64,000 nt of DNA from positions 4,712,001 through 4,776,000 of the forward strand of contig NC_009441.1 in the NCBI RefSeq assembly GCF_000016645.1, given 5' to 3'. This stretch comes from Flavobacterium johnsoniae UW101. Its GTDB lineage: Bacteria; Bacteroidota; Bacteroidia; Flavobacteriales; Flavobacteriaceae. A program made the position numbers and the translations under genes. Under the pieces are notes generated by a model. It saw only the letters and a program-made list of their open reading frames with translations. It was not told where the DNA came from and did not search any database. This document shows positions 53,562 through 61,308 of the stretch, piece by piece (positions within the stretch are counted from its first letter, which is position 1; each line of letters opens with the position of its first letter).

Positions 53562-54110
53562 ATGAAAATCCAGAAAATCTTCGCCTTAGTATTTGTATCA
53601 ACCTTATTGTTTTCATGTAATTTTTTTACAGACAGTTCTCCAAACAGAGTTTTTGAACTTATTGGTTTAAATGCCAATAAAATTCCGCAAAGCTTTGAGC
53701 GTGTATTTAAAGAATACTATCAGCAGAAACAAAATGGAAGTTTGCAAGCTCTTGCCGATGATCAAAAATCGATGCGTTCTTCTAATTGTGTTGATGCGGT
53801 TAACTTTTATTACGGAAACACGTTTAAAGAAGACATCAAAAAAATTAACGCCCTAAGCAAAACCGATGAAACAGAACCCATTATAAAAGCCGGAATTGAA
53901 TTATTTGAATATGCTCAGGAAGTTCAAACAAACGATTTCCCTAAAATTGCCAAAATGATAGACGACGGAAAAAGTGAGGAAGAAATCAATCTTGCAGCAA
54001 AACAGCTTGATGATACAAAAGGAATCGAACTGGATAAAAAATATAAAAAAGTAATGGATTTACTTTTACCTTATGCCGACAAGCACGGTGTAGAGTATAA
54101 AAGATTCTAA
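53562..54110 (+). CDS. Unrecognised lipoprotein, last gene of the four-gene operon
   Basis: 182 residues. The signal peptide ends in a lipobox TLLFSC (Cys19), so the protein should be lipid-anchored in the envelope. The mature part is mostly helical and charged (FERVFKEYYQQKQNGSLQALADDQKSM; IAKMIDDGKSEEEINLAAKQLDDTKG) with one further Cys in SSNCVDAVNFYYGN. No family recognised. It closes the operon and a large inverted repeat follows. Confidence 0.78.
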   Translation: MKIQKIFALVFVSTLLFSCNFFTDSSPNRVFELIGLNANKIPQSFERVFKEYYQQKQNGSLQALADDQKSMRSSNCVDAVNFYYGNTFKEDIKKINALSKTDETEPIIKAGIELFEYAQEVQTNDFPKIAKMIDDGKSEEEINLAAKQLDDTKGIELDKKYKKVMDLLLPYADKHGVEYKRF

Positions 54111-54115
54111 AAAAA

Positions 54116-54191
54116 GTTATGAGTTATGAATTAATTGTGAATTGTTAATTGTTAATTGTTAATTGTAAACTCATAATTCATAACTCATAAC
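54116..54191. repeat. Perfect 18-bp inverted repeat with TTAATTG tandem loop
   Basis: GTTATGAGTTATGAATTA (54116-54133) is the exact inverse complement of 54174-54191. The loop holds several tandem TTAATTG units. The element lies between convergent genes (ends at 54110 and 54192) and matches the kind of GTTATGA palindromes scattered in Flavobacterium intergenic regions. It may double as a terminator. Confidence 0.85.
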
Positions 54192-54791
54192 TCAATAATA
54201 AATATTCAAAATAATACTCGACTTTGAACTGTCGATTATTTTCTCCAGCTTTTTAAAGAAAGTTTCGCTCACCATTGGACATCCCTGGCTGTTTGAAATA
54301 TAATAATCCTGTTCTTCATTAAGAACCGCAGAATACGAGTGTAAAACAATAACACGTTTAGCTGCATTATTATTGGTTTCGTCTAAACCTGCCAGTTTAT
54401 AAGTTTTTCCAAACATTCCTTTATAGGATTTACCAATTGTATATCTGCCTAAAGAAGTACATTTAGAATTAGGCTCGTTACTAAATTTTAATTCTCCCCT
54501 GATTCCTGTTTCAGAACCTGCGCCGTTTGCAACAAGTCCTTCTTCAAGGATTTGATCTTTTTCTAAATCATAAACAAAAAATCTGTTCTTCCCTGATTTG
54601 ATTCTCATATCAATAAAAAAGGCAATTTTAGTATTATAAGAAGCATTCTTTTTAATCATTGCTTTTACATCTGCAAGCTGAGAACTAAATCGCTCCATTT
54701 CAAGATTTATGGGTTTAATCTCATTTTTACTTTCTTTAGGATTTCCAAAAGAAAATAATACAAAACACAAAGTCAGACTTAAGAATTTCAT
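54192..54791 (-). CDS. L,D-transpeptidase-like (YkuD-related) secreted protein
   Basis: 199 residues from ATG 54791 (MKFLSLTLCFVLFSFG, a signal peptide). A -7 box at 54819-54826 fits this start rather than an ATG at 54884. The catalytic-domain marks are RFFVYDLEKDQILEEGLVANG, CTSLGRYTIGKSYKGMFG, RVIVLHSYSAV (His) and YYISNSQGCPMVS (S-x-GC with the presumed nucleophile Cys). These match the murein L,D-transpeptidase catalytic-domain family found in many Bacteroidota. Inferred role: peptidoglycan cross-linking or protein attachment in the periplasm. Confidence 0.85.
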   Translation of the reverse strand: MKFLSLTLCFVLFSFGNPKESKNEIKPINLEMERFSSQLADVKAMIKKNASYNTKIAFFIDMRIKSGKNRFFVYDLEKDQILEEGLVANGAGSETGIRGELKFSNEPNSKCTSLGRYTIGKSYKGMFGKTYKLAGLDETNNNAAKRVIVLHSYSAVLNEEQDYYISNSQGCPMVSETFFKKLEKIIDSSKSSIILNIYY

Positions 54792-55097
54792 AAAGTTGTT
54801 TTTCAAGTTTTTACGATGCAAATGTAATTGGCATAAAAAAATTAAACATCCAGTAAAAGACTGAAAAACAAAACAATAAGACATATTGTTTAATCACTTA
54901 CCATTTTTTAAATGAAGCATCTTATTATAAATTTTCTTTAAGAAAAGACAATCTACATCTTAGATCTATACTACAAATATTTATGTAATTGTTAAACTAC
55001 CTTGCAAATCTGTTCAAGTTCTGTACACTTCTTTTTATATGATAATATTATAATCAATTTTTGTTAAATATAATTTTAAAAATATAAAAACAACTAT
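54792..55097. other. Divergent intergenic region
   Basis: 306 bp, very AT-rich, no gene. It contains the minus-strand -7 box TACATTTG (54826-54819) for the L,D-transpeptidase gene. For the plus-strand LRR gene, no clean TAnnTTTG box is visible; TACCTTG at 54998-55004 is the nearest partial match. Confidence 0.5.
54819..54826 (-). promoter_or_regulatory. -7 box of the L,D-transpeptidase-like gene
   Basis: The minus strand reads TACATTTG, an exact TAnnTTTG match. The expected start of transcription lies about 22 bp before ATG 54791, which supports that start codon and excludes the ATG at 54884. Confidence 0.5.
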
Positions 55098-56246
55098 ATG
55101 GGAAACTTACTTCAAAACACCATTTTTGGTCAAAATAAATATAAACCTAATACTTTTATTGGAGGAGTTGGTAACACTTTAAACACTTCTGCTTTAATTG
55201 CTTCTAAACTTGGTATATCAGTTAATAGAATCAAATCTTTTAGTGTTGTTGGAAATGATATTCAATTTAATGTGACTGGAGGAAATTACGTATTAGCTGG
55301 AAGTGCATTTTATGGAAATACAGATATCACCTATTTTAATGATACACTTGGATTAATCACTGATTGTCCTTTTGGAAATGCTTTTTATTTAGCATCAAAT
55401 TTAAATTGGGTCAGACTTCCTGGAATGATCAAGTTAGGTTATAGATCTTTTTGTGAATGTGTAAACTTGGAAACAATATATTTCAATTCCCTTCTAGAGG
55501 TCAGCTCAGAAAGTTTTACTAATTGCAGGAAGCTTATTAATTTAAATAATAGCTTTAAAACTGTAACTACATTAGGCAATATGTGTTTCCAAAATTGTAC
55601 ACTTATTACAGATTTACATTTCCCAAATGTGAGTCTATGTAATTTAAACGCTTCTACAACTATGTTCAGTGGAATGTCATCCTTAGTCACGTTTAATGCG
55701 CCTAATCTAACATTGATAGCAAACGGCAGTAATGGGCACAATATGTTTTTCAATTGCATCAATTTAGAGAATATCAATCTTACAGCTTTGAATTTTATTC
55801 CGCAAAATTTTGTTCTAAATTGCGTAAAATTAAAAACATTAAACCTGCCAAATGCAGTTATTGGAAATTTATTAACATCATTTTCTAATACTCCACTGCT
55901 TGAAACACTCAATACTCCAAATCTAGAAACTTTAATAACAAATAGTTACAGGGCATTTTATCAATGTGGAGTTAAAAATATTGATTTTTCAAAAATTACT
56001 AATTTAAGTATATTATCAAATGATATTTTCGAGAATACAACTGGATTACAAACAATTGATATTAGATCTTGTACAACTTCAATTGGATCTAGCGCTTCTG
56101 TAAATAATAATGTATTTCGTCTTATGAAAACTGGAGTTATTATTACTGCAAATGTAATTCAACAGACAATTAATTCAGGAGTACCTGAACCAGATCTTGC
56201 ATATGCAATTTCAAACAGAAGTGCTACTGTAAACTATATAGAATAG
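55098..56246 (+). CDS. BspA-like leucine-rich-repeat protein without signal peptide
   Basis: 382 residues. The N-terminus (MGNLLQNTIFGQNKYKPNTF) is not hydrophobic, so no signal peptide is seen. About 70 residues in, BspA/LRR_5-type repeats begin, with F/Y-N-C-xx-L-xx-I/L units: FCECVNLETIYFNS, FTNCRKLINLNNSF, FQNCTLITDLHFPN, FFNCINLENINLTA, FQNCVKL-like FVLNCVKLKTLNLPN, FYQCGVKNIDFSK. There is no T9SS CTD. BspA proteins are usually exported, so this may be cytoplasmic, phage- or secretion-system-derived, or released another way. It is AT-richer than its neighbours and stands alone, hinting at transfer (inference). Confidence 0.82.
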   Translation: MGNLLQNTIFGQNKYKPNTFIGGVGNTLNTSALIASKLGISVNRIKSFSVVGNDIQFNVTGGNYVLAGSAFYGNTDITYFNDTLGLITDCPFGNAFYLASNLNWVRLPGMIKLGYRSFCECVNLETIYFNSLLEVSSESFTNCRKLINLNNSFKTVTTLGNMCFQNCTLITDLHFPNVSLCNLNASTTMFSGMSSLVTFNAPNLTLIANGSNGHNMFFNCINLENINLTALNFIPQNFVLNCVKLKTLNLPNAVIGNLLTSFSNTPLLETLNTPNLETLITNSYRAFYQCGVKNIDFSKITNLSILSNDIFENTTGLQTIDIRSCTTSIGSSASVNNNVFRLMKTGVIITANVIQQTINSGVPEPDLAYAISNRSATVNYIE

Positions 56247-56280
56247 ATTTGATTAAGAAAATAAATCAAACTTATATAAA

Positions 56281-56316
56281 AAATAAAAGACCTTTTGAAG
56301 GTCTTTTATTTTTCTA
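56281..56316. terminator. Bidirectional intrinsic terminator
   Basis: AAAATAAAAGACCTT-TTG-AAGGTCTTTTATTTT: a long symmetric stem between the convergent LRR gene and metQ, with A/T flanks on both sides. Confidence 0.88.
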
Positions 56317-56321
56317 ATCTA

Positions 56322-57134
56322 TTACCACCCTTTTACAGCACCGCCTTTAAATTCATGCTCGGCTGCTTTTTCTACTTCAGGAGATTGGAAAGCCTGTAAA
56401 AACTGTTTTACTTTTTCTTCGTTTTTATTGTCTTCACGGCTTACTACTAAGTTTACATAAGGCGATTCTTTATCTTCAATAAACAAAGCATCACGTGACG
56501 GAACCAATCCCGCCTGAGAAGCAAAAGTATTATTGATAATCGCAATAGAAACATTAGCGTCGTCTAAAGCGCGAGGTAATTGAGGCGCTTCTAACTCTAA
56601 TATTTTTAAGTTTTTAGGATTACTTACTATATCAGTTACTTTAGGTAGTAAACCTACGCCGTCTTTCAGTTTCAATAAACCATTTTTCTGTAAAAGCAAC
56701 AACGAACGTCCTCCGTTTGTTGGGTCATTTGGAATAATAATCGTGCTTTCATTTTTCAGTTCAGAAAGACTTTTGATTTTTTTAGAATATCCGGCAATTG
56801 GATAAACAAATGTATTACCAATAATGGCAAGTTTATAACCACGCTGTTTAGACTGCTCATCTAAATAAGGTTTATGCTGAAATGCATTAGCATCAATATC
56901 TCCCTGGCTTAAAGCTTCATTTGGAACTACATAATCGTTAAAGGAAACCAATTCTACTTCTAGTCCAAATTTTTCTTTAGCAACTTTTTTAGCAGCTTCT
57001 GCTACTTTTAATTCTGGTCCGGCAGCAACTCCCACTTTTATAAAATGAGGATCATTATTTTTGCTCTTTCCGCAGTTTGATAAAACAAGTGCCAAAGCCA
57101 AAACTCCAGCCGTTTTTAAAATAGTACGTTTCAT
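56322..57134 (-). CDS. metQ: Methionine ABC transporter substrate-binding lipoprotein
   Basis: 270 residues. The signal peptide ends in the lipobox LSNC (Cys21). The NlpA/MetQ pattern is complete: IKVGVAAGPELKVAEAAKKVAKEKFGLEVELVSFNDYVVPNEAL, GDIDANAFQHKPYLD, IPNDPTNGGRSLLLLQKNGLLKLKDG, and IAIINNTFASQAGL. It binds methionine in the periplasm and delivers it to MetNI. It is last in the metN-metI-metQ operon, 35 bp after metI. Confidence 0.94.
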   Translation of the reverse strand: MKRTILKTAGVLALALVLSNCGKSKNNDPHFIKVGVAAGPELKVAEAAKKVAKEKFGLEVELVSFNDYVVPNEALSQGDIDANAFQHKPYLDEQSKQRGYKLAIIGNTFVYPIAGYSKKIKSLSELKNESTIIIPNDPTNGGRSLLLLQKNGLLKLKDGVGLLPKVTDIVSNPKNLKILELEAPQLPRALDDANVSIAIINNTFASQAGLVPSRDALFIEDKESPYVNLVVSREDNKNEEKVKQFLQAFQSPEVEKAAEHEFKGGAVKGW

Positions 57135-57169
57135 ATATTTTTATTGTAAATTGTTAATTATAATTGAGA

Positions 57170-57823
57170 TTATCTGTGGTCAAATCGCTTTGACAAAGCA
57201 TCTCCCGCAAATTGGATAAGAAATACTAATAGCACCAGCAAAGCCAAAACCGAATTCATTGTTAAGGCATCATAACCAATATAGCCATACTGATATCCTA
57301 CTTGTCCTAAACCTCCTGCGCCTACTGCTCCGCCCATTGCAGAATAACCTACAAGGGTAATTAAAGTAATCGATGCTGCATTTATTAATGAAGGCAATGC
57401 TTCTGGAAGTAATACTTTATATACAATCTGGAAAGGTGTTGCACCTAAAGCTCTTGCCGCTTCAATTAATCCTGACGGAAGTCCCAATAAACTGTTCTCA
57501 ACCAAACGGGCAATAAATGGTGCCGCGCCAATGCTCAACGGAACCAAAGCGGCACTTACACCAATCGAAGTTCCCACGATAGCGCGTGTAAACGGAATCA
57601 TCCAAACGATTAAAATAATAAACGGAATAGAACGGAAAACGTTTACCACAACAGACAAAATTCTGTTTAAAACCTTTTGTTCCAATATTTGATTTTTTCG
57701 GGTAAGGAAAAGCAAAACTCCCGTTGGAAGTCCGATTAGAAAACCAAAAAAGCCTGACACAAATGTCATCACAATGGTTTCCCAGGTTCCTTTTACTAAT
57801 AAGTCAATAAGTGAATCAGACAT
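57170..57823 (-). CDS. metI: Methionine ABC transporter permease
   Basis: 217 residues with five predicted membrane helices. The EAA loop that contacts MetN reads [27 protein letters not shown] (about 130-157), with the conserved GxxxxxxxxxLP spacing. The N-terminal part ([31 protein letters not shown]) is typical of MetI. It overlaps metN by 8 bp and is translationally coupled to it. Confidence 0.95.
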   Translation of the reverse strand: MSDSLIDLLVKGTWETIVMTFVSGFFGFLIGLPTGVLLFLTRKNQILEQKVLNRILSVVVNVFRSIPFIILIVWMIPFTRAIVGTSIGVSAALVPLSIGAAPFIARLVENSLLGLPSGLIEAARALGATPFQIVYKVLLPEALPSLINAASITLITLVGYSAMGGAVGAGGLGQVGYQYGYIGYDALTMNSVLALLVLLVFLIQFAGDALSKRFDHR

Positions 57824-58847
57824 AACCTATAATTTCTGTTTTAATGTGTTTTGAAATAAAATATTGAATCGCAGCGTCGTAGTTTTCGCGTTTTCCTGAT
57901 AATTCAATCAGCATAACACCAAAATTTACATCTCCAGCCTGATCCATTTGTGCACTCACAATTTTAAAATTGGTATCAAACAATCTTGAAACCTCTGAAA
58001 TAACAGGTTCATTAACCGATTTTCCGGTCATTTCCAGCTTCAATAACGGATTTAAGGTTCCGTTATCTTCTTTCTGTAATTTTTCTTCGTAAACGCTTGG
58101 TATTTCTAAATGAAGAGACGAAGCAATAAATTCTCTTGTCAGCTCATGTTTAGGGTCAGCAAAAATTTCACCTACACTTCCCTGTTCTATTAATTTTCCG
58201 TGGCTGATAACAGCAACTTCATCACAAATCGATTTTACAACTTCCATTTGGTGCGTAATTAATAAAACCGTGATATTTAAACGACGGTTAATATCTTTCA
58301 GCAAATTCAAAATAGAACGTGTTGTAGCCGGATCAAGTGCACTTGTAGCTTCATCACACAATAATACCTTCGGATTATTAGCCAGAGTTCTGGCAATGGC
58401 AACTCTTTGTTTTTGTCCGCCCGAAAGGCTTGCTGGATAATCGTTTGCTTTTTCGACTAAACCAACTAGTTGAAGCAATTCAAAAACACGTCTTTTAATT
58501 TCATCTTTTGGAGTTCCCACTAATTCAAGTGGAAAAGCCACATTTTCAAAAACAGTTCTTGAAGAAAGCAGGTTAAAATGCTGAAAAATCATCCCGATTT
58601 GTCTTCTTTCAATCGCCAGTTCAGCGTTTGAAAGCTGCATTAAAGCCTTTCCATCTACAATAATTTCTCCAGATGTGGGTCTCTCTAATAAATTGACACA
58701 ACGGATTAAAGTACTTTTCCCCGCTCCCGAAGTTCCAATTACACCAAAGATTTTTCCTGGCGGCACCATGAGCGAAACACCATCCAAAGCAGAAACTATC
58801 CTGTCTTTCTGATGAAAAATTTTGGTAACATTTTTTAATTCAATCAT
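57816..58847 (-). CDS. metN: Methionine ABC transporter ATP-binding protein
   Basis: 343 residues. Walker [10 protein letters not shown] (about 38-46), signature [19 protein letters not shown] (about 141), Walker [14 protein letters not shown] and H-loop [15 protein letters not shown] are all canonical. The C-terminal ~75 residues (about 268-343) form the NIL/ACT-like domain that binds methionine and inhibits transport when the cell is replete. A strong hairpin terminator lies only about 26 bp upstream of its start, after a Met/Cys-rich leader peptide, so expression is probably set by attenuation. Confidence 0.95.
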   Translation of the reverse strand: MIELKNVTKIFHQKDRIVSALDGVSLMVPPGKIFGVIGTSGAGKSTLIRCVNLLERPTSGEIIVDGKALMQLSNAELAIERRQIGMIFQHFNLLSSRTVFENVAFPLELVGTPKDEIKRRVFELLQLVGLVEKANDYPASLSGGQKQRVAIARTLANNPKVLLCDEATSALDPATTRSILNLLKDINRRLNITVLLITHQMEVVKSICDEVAVISHGKLIEQGSVGEIFADPKHELTREFIASSLHLEIPSVYEEKLQKEDNGTLNPLLKLEMTGKSVNEPVISEVSRLFDTNFKIVSAQMDQAGDVNFGVMLIELSGKRENYDAAIQYFISKHIKTEIIGYV

Positions 58848-58872
58848 TTGTTCAAATTCAAGGTTTTAAAAC

Positions 58873-58907
58873 AAAAAAGCCTTTCAAATCTTCATGAAAG
58901 GCTTTTT
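58873..58907 (-). terminator. Attenuator terminator upstream of metN
   Basis: Plus-strand arms AAAAAGCCTTTCA (58874-58886) and TGAAAGGCTTTTT (58895-58907) form a perfect 13-bp stem with an 8-nt loop. On the minus strand the stem is followed by TTTTTTG. It sits between the leader peptide stop (58926) and the metN start (58847), so transcripts ending here would exclude metNIQ. Confidence 0.88.
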
Positions 58908-58925
58908 GAAATAAATTGTATTATT

Positions 58926-59021
58926 TTATATATAAGCCAGATCAGTGAATTTCATAGCAATAGCACAGCACATCATACTGCAGCTATAATAATAATTCAA
59001 ATTCTGGTTCTCGTTTCTCAT
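58926..59021 (-). CDS. Met/Cys-rich leader peptide of the metNIQ operon
   Basis: A 31-codon frame from ATG 59021 to TAA 58926-58928. It starts MRNENQNLN and continues YYYSCSMMCCAIAM, giving four Met (positions 1, 16, 17, 23) and three Cys (14, 18, 19), then KFTDLAYI. Clustered Met and Cys codons upstream of an intrinsic terminator and the methionine transporter genes are the hallmark of ribosome-mediated attenuation by charged tRNA-Met/tRNA-Cys. The -7 box at 59037-59030 puts the transcript start a few bases before this ATG, so the frame would be translated nearly leaderless. An alternative pairing (GGCTT in the leader 3' part with AAGCC of the terminator arm) is short, so the antiterminator is unproven. 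Confidence 0.7.
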   Translation of the reverse strand: MRNENQNLNYYYSCSMMCCAIAMKFTDLAYI

Positions 59022-59029
59022 TGCGGTTG

Positions 59030-59037
59030 CAAATTTA
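59030..59037 (-). promoter_or_regulatory. -7 box of the metNIQ leader
   Basis: The minus strand reads TAAATTTG, an exact TAnnTTTG match, 8 bp before the leader ATG at 59021. A TTG-type -33 element is not evident at standard spacing. Confidence 0.5.
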
Positions 59038-59104
59038 AACAGATATTTTTAATTTTTATGTAAAAAATACAAAACTTTTATTGACCTATCAAAATAGTAG
59101 ATTA

Positions 59105-59599
59105 CTATAACAATTCCTTGAAATTAATTACTCTTTTTTTGGCATCCAGTAAAACAGCTAACTGAATACAGGGCAAATCTGAACGATTGCTCCAGGCATG
59201 ATTTGTACCACGCTGAATTACGATATCTCCAGCTTGTAAAAGCGTTTCTTCTTCATCAACTATCAAATAAATCTCACCTGCCAAAATGACGATGTAATCT
59301 AAAGTATCAGTTTGATGCATTAACGGATGAGGCTGACCTTGAGGTGCTTCTATTCCTAAATCTTTATCGGGCGGAATTTGTACATACCGAAAATAACTTC
59401 CGTTTTTTGGTGTATTGGGAAAAGCGGTATTTTCAATTCTTTTTTCTTCAAATTTAGCCGGTGTACTATCAGTTGACCAGATATCAGAAATAATTAATCC
59501 CGGAAAATGCTCTGATACATTGCTCACGATTTCATTTTGTTCGATAATTGATTTTCCGTTTCGTATGCCCGTAACGATTCTTCTTGGTATTGTTTTCAT
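59105..59599 (-). CDS. Cupin domain protein
   Basis: 164 residues. The N-terminal ~90 residues include the RYVQIPPDKDLG strand region. The C-terminal cupin barrel has HPLMHQTDTLDYIVILAGEIYLIVDEEETLLQAGDIVIQRGTNHAWSN, with the metal-ligand pattern H-x(3)-H...E/D-x(5)G and PxGxxHxW-like RGTNHAW. It overlaps the oxidoreductase gene upstream by 4 bp, so the two form an operon divergent from the HxlR regulator. Enzymatic activity is undetermined; similar proteins occur next to quinone or alcohol dehydrogenases. Confidence 0.85.
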   Translation of the reverse strand: MKTIPRRIVTGIRNGKSIIEQNEIVSNVSEHFPGLIISDIWSTDSTPAKFEEKRIENTAFPNTPKNGSYFRYVQIPPDKDLGIEAPQGQPHPLMHQTDTLDYIVILAGEIYLIVDEEETLLQAGDIVIQRGTNHAWSNRSDLPCIQLAVLLDAKKRVINFKELL

Positions 59600-60594
59600 T
59601 CTTTATTAATCTTCATTATTAATTTTCTTCCATACGTTTTGTTCTCACGCAAAATAGCCAGCGCTTTATTGACAGTTTCCGCATTTAGCTCACCAATTAC
59701 AGAAATACTGGGTGGACTAATTATTTCATTTTCTATTAAATAACTCAACTCACTTAAACCATTTTTGTAATATTCATACTGCTTCTCAATTCCGTATGCA
59801 TAATTAGAAATATTGTAAATTGCAACGCCTTTAGAAAAAAGAATACTGCGGGATTCAGCCGTTAAAAAATTTGTGACGTCAATATAAGTTCCGTTTATTT
59901 TTAAAAGTCTTGCAGCGATATCAGCAATACTATTTCCAACCAAATCCACAACGATATCAAACTTTTTATTTTCGTTTAAAGAAAGAGCAGTTTCGTATAC
60001 ATTTTCTTTTTTATAATTGATGATTTGCTCTCGTTTTACTCCAAGGTTTATCAAAGAAGCGATACTTTCATCATTTCCGGCTGTTACCCAAAATTTTTTA
60101 AAACTATTAGCTGTAAGAAGTTTTATAAACATATTTCCCACTCCGCCGGCAGCACCCGTAATAAATATCGAATCAGCTGCAGAAGCATTCATTCTTTTAA
60201 ATGATTGTAATGCCGTAAGTCCTGCCGATGGAATTCCTGCTGCTTCTTCAAAAGAAATATTTTGAGGTTTTTTAACTGCGATTTCCTCTGGAACACAAAT
60301 ATATTCGGCATAAGTTCCATTAGATCCCATACTGCCTGAACCGCAGAAAACGGCATCTCCAATTTTAAATTCTGTTATTTCTGTACCAATTGCTGTAATT
60401 ATTCCTGAAAATTCACGTCCCAGAATTGGTGAATGAATCAGTTTTCTTTCAGATTTATTTTCAGTCATTTGATAATCAATTGGGTTAAATCCTGAAGCTG
60501 TAATCTTTACCTGAATCTGATTACGTTCTGGCTGTGGAATTGCCACTGTTTCGAGCTTAAATTCTCGGTTTTCCTGTAATATAACTGCTTTCAT
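59596..60594 (-). CDS. Zinc-independent quinone oxidoreductase-like MDR dehydrogenase
   Basis: 332 residues of the medium-chain dehydrogenase/reductase superfamily. The N-terminal GroES-like domain has FNPIDYQM and GREFSGIITAIGTEITEFKIGDAVF. The nucleotide fold has ITGAAGGVGNMFIKLL (about 145-160) and the C-terminal segment GRKLIMKI. The catalytic and structural zinc cysteines of alcohol dehydrogenases are missing, as in QOR/zeta-crystallin members. Operon with a cupin gene and divergence from an HxlR regulator suggest an induced quinone or enone reductase (inference). Confidence 0.9.
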   Translation of the reverse strand: MKAVILQENREFKLETVAIPQPERNQIQVKITASGFNPIDYQMTENKSERKLIHSPILGREFSGIITAIGTEITEFKIGDAVFCGSGSMGSNGTYAEYICVPEEIAVKKPQNISFEEAAGIPSAGLTALQSFKRMNASAADSIFITGAAGGVGNMFIKLLTANSFKKFWVTAGNDESIASLINLGVKREQIINYKKENVYETALSLNENKKFDIVVDLVGNSIADIAARLLKINGTYIDVTNFLTAESRSILFSKGVAIYNISNYAYGIEKQYEYYKNGLSELSYLIENEIISPPSISVIGELNAETVNKALAILRENKTYGRKLIMKINKE

Positions 60595-60634
60595 TTTTAT
60601 CGTTTTAGTTTACAAAAGTATCGCCGTAATACTT

Positions 60635-60672
60635 TATTTTTGTTATGGGTTAACCCAAGGTAACCGGTTACC
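60635..60672 (+). promoter_or_regulatory. HxlR promoter with two adjacent operator palindromes
   Basis: TATTTTTG (60635-60642) is a plus-strand -7 box. Directly after it lie the perfect palindromes GGGTTAACCC (60647-60656) and GGTAACCGGTTACC (60659-60672). They share the GGTAACC/GGTTAACC word and cover the predicted transcription start of the HxlR gene, so a bound repressor would block its own transcription. On the other strand TACTTTTG (60620-60613) can serve the divergent oxidoreductase gene. Confidence 0.6.
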
Positions 60673-60686
60673 AAAGAGAAACTAGT

Positions 60687-61064
60687 ATGGCAAAAATTAA
60701 TGATAACGGTGTACTTCGAGAAGCGAATTGTTCTGAAGAACTTATGGCAATGCGTGACAGCCTTGACGTTTTAGGCGGAAAATGGAAATTGATGATTCTA
60801 AGATTTTTAACTAACCGAACTCATCAGGTTATTCATTTTAAAAAAATGCAGCGTGAAATTGACGGTATTTCGGCTAAAATGCTCAGCAAGGAACTTAAAG
60901 AACTTGAAACTAATCTGCTTATTACAAGAACCGAACAAGATACCAAACCCGCAACCGTAATTTATGCCATTACCGAATATGGAAAATCAGTGCTTCCGGT
61001 TACAGAAACCTTAGTTAACTGGGGATTGGCACACCGGGAAAAGATTATCGAATCACTTAAATAA
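60687..61064 (+). CDS. HxlR family transcriptional regulator
   Basis: 125 residues. The winged-helix pattern is clear: CSEELMAMRDSLDVLGGKWKLMILRFLTNRTHQVIHFKKMQREIDGISAKMLSKELKELETNLLI. One conserved Cys (Cys14) lies at the N-terminus, the position used by redox-sensing members. It is divergent from the quinone oxidoreductase/cupin operon and probably represses it and itself via the paired palindromes at 60647-60672. Confidence 0.92.
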   Translation: MAKINDNGVLREANCSEELMAMRDSLDVLGGKWKLMILRFLTNRTHQVIHFKKMQREIDGISAKMLSKELKELETNLLITRTEQDTKPATVIYAITEYGKSVLPVTETLVNWGLAHREKIIESLK

Positions 61065-61071
61065 TTCTAAA

Positions 61072-61246
61072 AAACATTCCGTTGGAAATGTTTGGTCGGT
61101 AGAACAAAAATTGAATTTTGGTTACACGTTCCATAGGAACGTTTGATGAATGACGTAAATATCAAATTCAATCAAACAAATGTCCTTACAGAACATAACA
61201 CAAAACGATACCATTTTTCTACCAGCGAGATATTCCTACGGAATAT
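61072..61246. repeat. Cluster of three short TTCCnnnGGAA hairpins
   Basis: Three hairpins share a TTCC-N3-GGAA core: 61072-61092 (AAACATTCC GTT GGAAATGTTT, one bulge), 61126-61142 (ACGTTCC ATA GGAACGT, perfect) and 61230-61246 (ATATTCC TAC GGAATAT, perfect). They differ in outer bases but keep the core and 3-nt loop, which suggests a family of short dispersed palindromes. No gene is present in the gap. Confidence 0.75.
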
Positions 61247-61256
61247 TACTCATTAT

Positions 61257-61289
61257 AAACCCGACAGGTTTTAAAAACCTGTCGGGTTT
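61257..61289. terminator. Long palindrome acting as a bidirectional terminator
   Basis: AAACCCGACAGGTTTT and its inverse complement AAAACCTGTCGGGTTT form a perfect 16-bp stem with a 1-base centre. It lies between convergent genes (ends 61064 and 61309) and has T/A-rich ends. The CCCGACAGGTTTT word is a common dispersed palindrome in this genus, so it may be both repeat and terminator. Confidence 0.8.
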
Positions 61290-61308
61290 AAAACTTAATT
61301 AACTATAC

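Noticed and set aside
52125..54110. A type VI secretion system locus
   Set aside because: Only one gene faintly resembles TssD and it has a signal peptide; no TssB/C, ClpV, VgrG or membrane-complex genes are present.
55439..55912. 157-codon minus-strand frame opposite the LRR gene
   Set aside because: Shadow of the repetitive LRR coding sequence; no start signal or domain.
58848..59063. 71-codon plus-strand frame upstream of metN
   Set aside because: It runs antisense to the met leader and terminator and encodes a low-complexity chain; the minus-strand leader peptide explains the region better.
58848..59100. SAM or SAM-II riboswitch upstream of metN
   Set aside because: I found no conserved SAM-riboswitch stems or pseudoknot pattern; the leader peptide and simple terminator account for the space.
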